Shown here: one piece after another, positions 1 to 5,688 of the stretch
Position numbering within the stretch: the first letter of the stretch is position 1
How the letters are laid out: every line of letters begins with the position of its first letter
DNA from: Chloroflexi bacterium UBA2235
GTDB taxonomy: Bacteria > Chloroflexota > UBA11872 > UBA12225
Length of the DNA: 6,674 nucleotides
Direction: 5' to 3'
Assembly: GCA_002347925.1 (NCBI GenBank)
Contig: DDYL01000172.1
Span: forward strand, 1 to 6,674
The notes under the pieces: model-generated
The model's database searches: none
Told to the model about the DNA's origin: nothing
What the model saw: the letters and a program-made list of their open reading frames with translations, nothing else
Translations under genes and position numbers: made by a program

Positions 1-447
1 CGCTGGGAGCGCCGGGGCACGCTCGTCGAACCATGGGCACTTGTTTCAGCCAAGGCGCAGTGCGAAGCTGACAGTGAAAAGCGAAACGTTGCGAGGCAAC
101 GCGCGTCTGAACGGCGAGTTATTGAGGACCGTGAATACCGCGCGCTGTTCCGTGCTGCCGTCCTCCGGCTCTACCCTGGATGTCCAAGAGCGGAAGCTAC
201 CGATATCGCCTCCCATGCTTGCGAGAAGCACAGCGGGCGCGTTGGGCGCACCGCCGAAGCAAAAGCCCTCGAGGACGAAGCGGTTCGCTTGGCAGTCATC
301 GCGCACGTCCGGCATCTCCACACGAATTACGACACCGTGATCGACGCAAACCGTGACAAGCGCAAATCGCGGAGCACAGTGAGAGGGTCAATCCAAGAGG
401 TTCTCGCCGCCTGGGCTTCAGGGCGCGCTGCCCCCACGACCGAGTAG
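1..447 (+). CDS. DUF2293-family protein, C-terminal part (5' end outside the window)
   Basis: Reading frame 1 is open from the first base to TAG at 445-447, giving 148 residues with no start codon of its own. The reading is protein-like. A charged helical stretch (about residues 15-52) is followed by LFRAAVLRLYPGCPRAEA, then DIASHACEKHSGRVGRTAEAKAL, a helix with AVRLAVIAHVRHLHTNYD, and a C-terminal helix ending IQEVLAAWASG. The His/Cys-SGRVGR-LAV-AHVRH-T-YD pattern is what I know from the DUF2293 family, and the preceding RWERRGTLVEP segment also fits bacterial members. Function is unknown; bacterial relatives often carry an N-terminal Cys-rich segment, which would lie left of the window. The stop is 40 bases before Stem I of the thrS leader, so the gene looks like an unrelated upstream neighbour. 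No terminator is evident between them. The family call rests on memory of the motif, not on a search. Confidence 0.82.
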   Translation, partial: RWERRGTLVEPWALVSAKAQCEADSEKRNVARQRASERRVIEDREYRALFRAAVLRLYPGCPRAEATDIASHACEKHSGRVGRTAEAKALEDEAVRLAVIAHVRHLHTNYDTVIDANRDKRKSRSTVRGSIQEVLAAWASGRAAPTTE

Positions 448-460
448 CACCCACCTGCAC

Positions 461-469
461 TGGTAACCT
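461..469 (+). promoter_or_regulatory. Possible extended -10 promoter element for the thrS leader
   Basis: TGG-TAACCT fits an extended -10 (TGn plus TAnnnT) and sits about 19 bases before the first paired base of T-box Stem I. That would place the transcript start near 476. No convincing -35 hexamer is visible about 17 bases upstream. The call depends mostly on position relative to the riboswitch. Confidence 0.3.
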
Positions 470-487
470 GTGAGGACAACTGAAAAA

Positions 488-792
488 CGATGCCTTGATG
501 GGAACAGATCCACGTTTTCTCGGCGATTTCAGAGACGGGCACACGCGGTGCAAGCGCCCGACACCGAAACGTGGATACCACCCCAGAGCTGTCGCAAGAA
601 CCGGGCGAGTTACTCCGCCCGCTGAAGCGCGAACCGCAACGCCACGGTTACTTGGCGAACGAGGGTAGTAACGCCATTCCGCGCCCCAGTCGAGTTGGCC
701 CCGGGTTCGCCGGATTATGGCTCGTGCTACCAAACCCGGGTGGAACCACGCGTTCGCCGATAGTGTCGTGACCTGCAAGATGCAGTGACACT
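488..792 (+). promoter_or_regulatory. T-box riboswitch (tRNA-Thr sensing leader of thrS)
   Basis: This leader should bind tRNA-Thr and let thrS be expressed when the tRNA is uncharged. Stem I spans 488-594. Its basal helix pairs 488-493 with 588-594. Above it is a canonical kink-turn: a 3-base bulge CTT (494-496) and tandem G-A pairs (497-498 with 586-587). TGGG (499-502) then pairs with CCCA (582-585). The internal loop carries ACC (577-579), a threonine codon followed by A, as expected of a specifier. A perfect 10-bp helix pairs 508-517 with 567-576. The distal part has AGAGA (531-535) and GCGGTGCAAGC (545-555), matching the T-loop motifs that contact the tRNA elbow. Stem II-like pairing joins 627-633 with 677-684, and another hairpin is at 602-621. 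The T-box core GGGTGGAACCACGCG is at 738-752, with acceptor-binding bulge TGGAACC at 741-747. The bulge base A744 predicts a U73 discriminator on the tRNA. An antiterminator can form from CGGG (737-740) with CCTG (772-775) and ACG (748-750) with CGT (767-769). Specifier and downstream gene agree. Confidence 0.88.
762..792 (+). terminator. Hairpin competing with the T-box antiterminator
   Basis: AGTGTC (762-767) pairs with GACACT (787-792) and CTGCA (773-777) pairs with TGCAG (781-785). The loop is AGA, with a 5-base bulge on the left and one base on the right. The hairpin uses bases 767-769 and 772-775, which the antiterminator needs, so the two folds exclude each other as a T-box switch requires. 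The tract after it is only CACTCTTT, a poor U-run, so it may be a weak terminator or an alternative fold acting on translation. Confidence 0.45.
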
Positions 793-829
793 CACTCTTT
801 CGAATGCGTCCTGGGGCAGTGACACTGCC
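782..829 (+). repeat. Duplicated GCAGTGACACT arm and palindrome in the thrS leader
   Basis: GCAGTGACACT occurs at 782-792 and again at 816-826. The first copy is the 3' arm of the hairpin competing with the antiterminator. The second lies inside a palindrome, GGCAGTG-A-CACTGCC (815-829), which in RNA would fold as a 5-bp stem with a 5-base loop, extended by TGG (812-814) with CCA (832-834). The second copy could in principle replace the first as partner of AGTGTC and CTGCA. Whether it is a regulatory duplication, a protein-binding site or chance is not decidable from the sequence. Confidence 0.5.
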
Positions 830-879
830 GGCCACCCGAGGCGACGTGTACCTCAGTGCTCCGGCATCAAGTTGAAAGC

Positions 880-906
880 GCCACGCCGAGCCCGGCGTGG
901 TCGGAG
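880..906 (+). promoter_or_regulatory. RBS-proximal hairpin and Shine-Dalgarno of thrS
   Basis: CCACGCCG (881-888) and CGGCGTGG (893-900) form a perfect 8-bp stem with loop AGCC, plus a G-U closing pair (880/901). Two bases later comes GGAG (903-906), six bases ahead of ATG 913; this fixes the thrS start. The right arm GCGTGGT (895-901) is also complementary to ACCACGC (745-751) within the T-box core. The hairpin might therefore link T-box state to ribosome access, but this is inference. No U-run follows, so it is not a terminator. Confidence 0.55.
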
Positions 907-912
907 CAAGCA

Positions 913-2739
913 ATGGCAACGATGCACCAAACCCACGACACGGCTGCGGTCGAGATCTCGACCCGGCGTCACTCAGCTGCGCACGTGATGGCCGAAGCGG
1001 TCCTGGAACTGTTTCCCGGAGCACGCTTGGGCATTGGTCCGGCAATCGAAGACGGCTTCTATTACGACTTCGATCTACAGCGGACCTTGACGCCCGATGA
1101 CCTCGTCGCCATCGAGGCGCGGATGGTGGAAATCATCGCGCGGAATGAGCCGTTTAGTCGCCGGACGCTCGGCAGGGAAGAGGCCCTCGGTCACTTCCGA
1201 GACCAGGGCCAGTCCTTCAAAGTGGAACTCATCGAGGCGCTCACCTCGGACGTCGTCAGGGGCGCGCGTGACACCCTAGGGGAAAGTTCCGACGCCGCCG
1301 CATTAGCCGGTTCGGAGGTCAGCTTGTTTCGGCAGGGAGGGTTCGAAGACCTCTGTGCGGGTCCGCATGTCGCCAAGACCGGTGATATCGGCGTTATCAA
1401 GTTGCTACGAGTCGCTGGCGCCTATTGGCGCGGAGACGAACACCGACCCCAGCTGCAACGCATTTACGGTACCGCGTGGCCAACCCAGGCAGACCTCGAT
1501 GCATACCTCTGGCGACAGGAAGAAGCCAAGAAGCGCGACCATCGGCGCTTGGGGATTGACCTCGGCCTGTTCCAATTCAGTGATCAGATCGGTGCCGGTC
1601 TCCCGATCTGGGGTGAGGACGGCGCATTGCTCCGGTCAGTTGTCGAGGATTTCTGGAAAGTTGAGCATCGAGCGGCCGGATACCAGTATGTGTATTCACC
1701 GGCGATCGGTCTCACGGACTTGTGGAATACCTCTGGACACCTATCATTTTATCGTGAAAACATGTATGCACCAATCGTGATGGATGAACAGCAATTCATG
1801 CTCAAACCAATGAATTGTCCTTTCCATTTGCAGGTATTCAATCGGCGTACCCGGTCCTATCGTGAATTGCCCATCAGGTATAACGAACTCGGTACGGTCT
1901 ACCGGTACGAGCCGGCCGGAACCCTCCACGGTCTCCTCAGGACACGAGGGTTCACCCAGGACGACTCACACATCTTCTGCCGACCTGACCAGTTGGATGC
2001 CGAAGTGAATGGTGTCCTCGATCTGGGCTTGAAACTCTGGAAGACGTTCGGTTTTCACGATTATCATATTGAACTCGCCGTTCGCGACCCTGCAAATACC
2101 AGCAAGTACCTCGGCGACGACGAGCGCTGGATTCAGGCTGAAGCCGTTCTCGAACGCGCCCTGAAATCGCACAACCTGGAATACGTTCGCGCCGAAGGTG
2201 AGGCCGTTTTCTATGGCCCGAAGATTGACCTGAAGCTGGTTGACGCACTTGGTCGGCAGTGGCAATGCACGACCATTCAGGTTGATTTCAACTTGCCGGA
2301 GCGGTTCGATCTGTCCTACATCGGTGAGGATGGGGCGCAGCACCGTCCATTCATGGTCCACCGTGCACTTCTGGGCTCGCTCGAACGCTTCATCGGGGTC
2401 CTTATCGAGAACTACGGCGGAGCATTCCCGACGTGGCTGGCGCCAACTCAGGCGATTGTCCTGCCCGTTGCTGACCGTCACAACGAGTATGCGGAGAGTG
2501 TCGAGCGTGCTCTCACCGACCGCGGAGTACGGGCATCGAGCGACGTGCGTTCCGAGCGCGTGAACTCGAAGATCCGGGATGCCCAGCTGCGAAAGATCCC
2601 GTACATGCTCGTTGTCGGCGATCGTGAAGCCGAGGCAGGCACGGCATCCGTTCGGCTTAGGAGCGGCGACAACCTTGGTGCGATTGCGCTGACAGACGTC
2701 GTCTCGCGCATTGCAGGCGAGATCGACGCCAAGGCGTGA
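913..2739 (+). CDS. thrS: Threonine--tRNA ligase (threonyl-tRNA synthetase), TGS-less form
   Basis: This cytosolic class II synthetase charges tRNA-Thr with threonine using ATP and hydrolyses mischarged Ser-tRNA-Thr. The protein has 608 residues. It begins almost directly with the editing domain: H20 and H24 (HSAAH), then D146, C148 and H152 in DLCAGPH, matching the editing-site residues of the family. The catalytic core carries the zinc ligands C302 (KPMNCPFH), H353 (DDSHIFC) and H483 (MVHRALLG), motif 2 arginine R345 with Q349 and D351, and motif 3 arginine R492 (GSLERF). The anticodon-binding domain runs from about W508 to the end. The roughly 60-residue N-terminal TGS domain of the E. coli enzyme (642 residues) is missing, as in cyanobacterial and, I believe, some Chloroflexota enzymes. 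Residues about 111-134 look like an insertion before the editing-site Cys. ATG 913 was chosen because GGAG lies six bases upstream; the frame extends to GTG 856, but that start has no well-placed SD and the extension would run through the leader hairpin. The upstream T-box predicts induction by uncharged tRNA-Thr. Confidence 0.96.
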   Translation: MATMHQTHDTAAVEISTRRHSAAHVMAEAVLELFPGARLGIGPAIEDGFYYDFDLQRTLTPDDLVAIEARMVEIIARNEPFSRRTLGREEALGHFRDQGQSFKVELIEALTSDVVRGARDTLGESSDAAALAGSEVSLFRQGGFEDLCAGPHVAKTGDIGVIKLLRVAGAYWRGDEHRPQLQRIYGTAWPTQADLDAYLWRQEEAKKRDHRRLGIDLGLFQFSDQIGAGLPIWGEDGALLRSVVEDFWKVEHRAAGYQYVYSPAIGLTDLWNTSGHLSFYRENMYAPIVMDEQQFMLKPMNCPFHLQVFNRRTRSYRELPIRYNELGTVYRYEPAGTLHGLLRTRGFTQDDSHIFCRPDQLDAEVNGVLDLGLKLWKTFGFHDYHIELAVRDPANTSKYLGDDERWIQAEAVLERALKSHNLEYVRAEGEAVFYGPKIDLKLVDALGRQWQCTTIQVDFNLPERFDLSYIGEDGAQHRPFMVHRALLGSLERFIGVLIENYGGAFPTWLAPTQAIVLPVADRHNEYAESVERALTDRGVRASSDVRSERVNSKIRDAQLRKIPYMLVVGDREAEAGTASVRLRSGDNLGAIALTDVVSRIAGEIDAKA

Positions 2740-2756
2740 CCTAGCCGAATTTCAGA

Positions 2757-2805
2757 CCCAACGCCGAGGTGCCACAATGACCATGTGACGCGCCTCGGAG
2801 TTGGG
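2757..2805 (+). terminator. Long hairpin downstream of thrS, probable terminator
   Basis: CCCAACGCCGAGG (2757-2769) pairs with CCTCGGAGTTGGG (2793-2805), 12 of 13 positions, with one G/A mismatch in the middle. The loop is 23 bases and can itself form a small CACA/TGTG stem. It begins 17 bases after the thrS stop. There is no T-run after it, so it would be a U-less terminator or an mRNA 3'-end stabiliser. An alternative pairing, AGGTGCC (2767-2773) with GGCACCT (2804-2810), overlaps it. Confidence 0.5.
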
Positions 2806-2961
2806 CACCTGCCCGATTAGCCATGCTGCGGGTACAAAGGTCCAGCAAGAGATCTCAAAATCCCACGCACAGTAAGTGCGATCCTGACACGGCTCGCGGT
2901 TCTTAAAGAGAGTCGTGACCGCCAAACCCGTTCCTGGCCAAATTCCCGAGCCGCCCGTAGG

Positions 2962-2990
2962 TTGGCCCGTTGTTAATGTTTAGGTTACAT
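2962..2990 (+). promoter_or_regulatory. Possible promoter of the phosphotransferase gene
   Basis: TTGGCC (2962-2967) and TTACAT (2985-2990) are separated by 17 bases; TAGGTT (2981-2986) is an alternative -10 of TAnnnT type. Both are partial matches to the sigma-70 consensus. The start of transcription would fall near 2993-2997, leaving a leader of only 7-11 bases before the TTG at 3004. That fits the absence of a Shine-Dalgarno there. The rest of the gap (2806-2961) shows only a small hairpin, CGCAC/GTGCG at 2866-2880, and no gene. Confidence 0.28.
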
Positions 2991-2991
2991 T

Positions 2992-3018
2992 CCGGTCAGT
3001 TTCTTGCAAGCTGACCGG
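2992..3018 (+). repeat. Inverted repeat spanning the start codon of the phosphotransferase gene
   Basis: CCGGTCAG (2992-2999) and CTGACCGG (3011-3018) are perfect 8-bp arms around an 11-base loop. The loop contains the TTG start (3004-3006), and the eight bases 3003-3010 (CTTGCAAG) are themselves a palindrome. On DNA this could be an operator over the transcription start; on RNA a hairpin with the start codon in its loop. No binding protein gene lies beside it in the window. Confidence 0.6.
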
Positions 3019-5604
3019 GAGGCCGCGAATATCGACACTCGTAACCCCGCTGACCTGCGCGTCTTCTTTCTCGACGACCCTTCCGCCCTCGACCTACCGC
3101 CACGCGAGGTAGGAGGAAAAGTCCACGGGCTCGCCAAGCTAGTGGCAAAGGCGTTGCCCGTTCCGGATGGCTTTGTCATCCCTCCTGCCATTTTCGCGCC
3201 GAGCGGATGGTCGGGTTCGGCCGAGATCTCACCACAAGTTCGTCGGACCATCGAAGATGCGTATGTTGAACTTGGACGACGAGCGGGTCAGGCCGACCCG
3301 CTCGTGGCAGTTCGGTCATCTGGATCGCTTGAGGACGGCACAGCGGCGTCCTTTGCTGGGCAATACTCGACGTTCTTGAATGTGCGCGGAATCACCGACG
3401 TTCTCAGAAAGGTCGAGGAGTGCATTCGGTCCCTGTCGAACGAGGGCGTCGGTTCCTACCGTGATCGCGTGACACCGCGGCGACCGGATGAAAACGACGA
3501 ACCTCGCATGGCGGTTCTCGTGCAGGCCATGGTGGTTTCGGACGTCGCAGGTGTCGCATTCACCGCCGACCCGATTTCCGGTGATACGTCCGCAGTGGTG
3601 CTCAATAGCGCTCCGGGTGTCGGGACTGCGGTAGTCGATGGCACATCAGACTGCGACCGGTGGTGGGTTGATCGAGCGTCCTTCCGCGTCGTCCGCCACG
3701 AACCGGGACAGACCACGCCGGTCGGGTACTCAATTGCACCTTCCGAAATCGTGAACATTTCACGGTTGGCGGTAGAAGCCGAAACCGCGATCGGGCACCT
3801 CGCCGATGTTGAGTGGGCGATCAGCGAAGGCGTCAGCTGGTTGCTCCAGGCTAGACCCATAACCGCGCTCCCATCGCAAGAACCGGTTCACAACGTCCGG
3901 TCCGTCGAGACGGGTTTGGCCACGAACGAATCTCCTCGGCACTCAATCGCAACGTTTCCGTTTGAATGGCCCGACGAGGCTTCATCCGCATTGCACTGGC
4001 GAAGAGAGGGACGGACAGGCGACCCACCTCTGCGCCCGATGGAACTCAGCGAACGGGAATCGTTTCTTCGAGCAGCCCGCAATTCTGCGAGCGTTCTCGG
4101 AAGCGCGCCACCTCGGCGAATGATCAATCTGAATGGCTACCGCTTTTCGACGGCCATTGAGCAAAGTGGGCCGGAATCAGTTCGCAATAGTCACAGGGCA
4201 ACTTTCGATCGCGCGTTGGAAGCCATTCAGGAAACGGGACGAACATACTGGGAAACAGTCCTGTTCCCGGAGATTGATGCAGGTAACCGTCGCATTGATG
4301 CAATCAGACCCGCAAACCTCACAAACGAGGAGTTGTCGGAGTACCTGAAATCAGTCTTCAAGTGGCATGAACGGCTATGGACACTCCATTCTTTTGTGCT
4401 CCTATCTGTCAGGTTCCAGCCAAACACCTTCCGGGATCAACTGAGGAGGCATCTGGTTGCCCACGCGACGGCCGATCAGTCTGAGCATATTGAGGTCATG
4501 CTTTCGCATGTGCCCACCAAGACCACTCAGGCGATTGACGCGATCACCGAACTCGCGGCAATTCTCCAAGAGGACTCCGGGGTTGCCGACCTCGTCCTAG
4601 CGACACTCGATGATGCGGGCAGGAACGTGCCGGAGGACAACCAACCCATCCTCGACCGCTTCAATTCCCGCCTTGAGGAGCTCCTGACGACTCATAGTCT
4701 CAGGGCGGATGCCGGTGCGTTCACGGTCGGAGACTTTTGTCAGCCGGGTTGGCGCGACCGTCCGGAGCTGGTGCTCGAGATCGTTCGCAGGTACGTTTCC
4801 CAGGATCTCCAGTCGATCCCGGTGCGGAAAAAGCAAGCTATCGAAGTTCGGGACTCCCTTACTGAGACGGTTCGTGCATCGATCCCGGACCCGGAGGCGG
4901 CGTCCCGGTTCGACTCCCTGGTGGACGCTGCCCGGCGTGAAGTGCAAGCCTACGAAAACCACAACTATCACGTTGATGCGGCTGCAAGTGCCCTGCTTTG
5001 GCGTGCCCGGACGGTCTGCGGTTCAAGGCTAGCCTCGTTAGGAGTTATCGCGTCCGCTGACGACGTGGTCTGGCTGTACCGACACGAAGCCGAGGCGCTT
5101 CTTTGCCAAGCTGGACGAGATCAGCACCGGGCGACTGAACTGGTCGCAGGCAGGAAGGCCATTCACAGCTGGGCGTCAGGCCTGGAGGTGCCCGATTGGC
5201 TCGGTACCCCTCCGGTGAAGACAGCACCCGCTCCTCCGAACGCTGCCAGTACGCCCGGCAGCCTGCCTGCGCCCCCGAACGCGCTTGTGACGGGCCAACC
5301 AGGATCCAGGGGAATGGCAACAGGACGCGTGCGTCTGGTGCCACCCGACGCAACCGTTCCCATGGTTGAGCCGGGCGACATCCTGGTAGCGCGGAATGCC
5401 GGGGCCCTGTGGGCACCGATCTTTCCACTGGCTACGGCGGTTATTCTGGATGAGGGAGCCCTCTTCCAACACGCCATGCTTACGTGCCGGGAATTCCGGG
5501 TACCAGGCGTGATTCAGACACGGCACGCCACCACGCATCTTCATGAGGGCCAGATTGTCACTGTGGATGGGACTAACGGATGGGTCCTGCCCGGACCTGA
5601 ATGA
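3004..5604 (+). CDS. PEP-utilizer-type phosphotransferase, rifampin-phosphotransferase-like architecture
   Basis: The 866-residue protein has three parts. Residues about 30-290 are a PPDK/PEP-synthase ATP-grasp domain: GGK with K39, AVRSSGSLEDG with R104, Q120, VAFTADPISGD, E270 in VEW, and LQARPIT with Q282 and R284. Residues about 300-735 are a mostly helical central domain with FEWPDEASSALHW, GDFCQPGWRD and ENHNYHVD segments, resembling uncharacterised PEP-utilizing enzymes. A Pro/Ala linker with APPNA twice (about 740-757) leads to the swivelling phosphohistidine domain (about 760-863): PGDILVARNAGALWAPIFP, then H823. The C-terminal PEP-binding TIM barrel is absent, so it is not a full PEP synthase or PPDK. 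Length, domain order and His position match rifampin phosphotransferase (about 865 residues, His825), which moves the beta-phosphate of ATP to a hydroxyl of the drug. The acceptor here is unknown. Around the histidine, the usual GGxxSHxAI is changed to GALFQHAML. TTG 3004 is the only usual start between the in-frame stop at 2974 and the conserved GGK; it has no clear SD. Confidence 0.85.
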   Translation: MQADREAANIDTRNPADLRVFFLDDPSALDLPPREVGGKVHGLAKLVAKALPVPDGFVIPPAIFAPSGWSGSAEISPQVRRTIEDAYVELGRRAGQADPLVAVRSSGSLEDGTAASFAGQYSTFLNVRGITDVLRKVEECIRSLSNEGVGSYRDRVTPRRPDENDEPRMAVLVQAMVVSDVAGVAFTADPISGDTSAVVLNSAPGVGTAVVDGTSDCDRWWVDRASFRVVRHEPGQTTPVGYSIAPSEIVNISRLAVEAETAIGHLADVEWAISEGVSWLLQARPITALPSQEPVHNVRSVETGLATNESPRHSIATFPFEWPDEASSALHWRREGRTGDPPLRPMELSERESFLRAARNSASVLGSAPPRRMINLNGYRFSTAIEQSGPESVRNSHRATFDRALEAIQETGRTYWETVLFPEIDAGNRRIDAIRPANLTNEELSEYLKSVFKWHERLWTLHSFVLLSVRFQPNTFRDQLRRHLVAHATADQSEHIEVMLSHVPTKTTQAIDAITELAAILQEDSGVADLVLATLDDAGRNVPEDNQPILDRFNSRLEELLTTHSLRADAGAFTVGDFCQPGWRDRPELVLEIVRRYVSQDLQSIPVRKKQAIEVRDSLTETVRASIPDPEAASRFDSLVDAARREVQAYENHNYHVDAAASALLWRARTVCGSRLASLGVIASADDVVWLYRHEAEALLCQAGRDQHRATELVAGRKAIHSWASGLEVPDWLGTPPVKTAPAPPNAASTPGSLPAPPNALVTGQPGSRGMATGRVRLVPPDATVPMVEPGDILVARNAGALWAPIFPLATAVILDEGALFQHAMLTCREFRVPGVIQTRHATTHLHEGQIVTVDGTNGWVLPGPE

Positions 5605-5688
5605 AACACCGCTCGGATAATTCGATTGGCAGAATGGCCCGCACTCAAGACCTGGCAGCCATTGATGTTCATTGGGGCTCAGCCAGAC

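Noticed and set aside
41..340. 99-codon plus-strand frame and its 91-codon minus-strand counterpart
   Set aside because: Both overlap the frame-1 DUF2293 reading, which has recognisable family motifs; these two have none.
856..912. GTG start extending thrS by 19 residues
   Set aside because: No well-placed SD precedes it, the added residues are not part of a TGS domain, and the segment folds into the RBS-proximal hairpin. ATG 913 has a good SD.
296..1045. 249-codon minus-strand open frame
   Set aside because: It lies opposite the DUF2293 gene, the whole T-box leader and the thrS start. Its product is rich in Arg, Ser and Pro with no recognisable motif, and the plus-strand features explain the region.
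2806..3003. Rifamycin-associated element upstream of the rifampin-phosphotransferase-like gene
   Set aside because: I saw no long GGGGCTTGC-type inverted repeat. The CTTGCAAG at 3003-3010 is only a short partial resemblance and has different flanks.
3004..5604. Annotation as phosphoenolpyruvate synthase or pyruvate phosphate dikinase
   Set aside because: The protein ends about 43 residues after the phosphohistidine; the C-terminal PEP/pyruvate-binding barrel those enzymes need is missing.
5605..5688. Bidirectional terminator between the converging genes
   Set aside because: The best pairing is AATGGC (5633-5638) with GCCATT (5658-5663) around a 19-base loop without T-runs; too weak to call.
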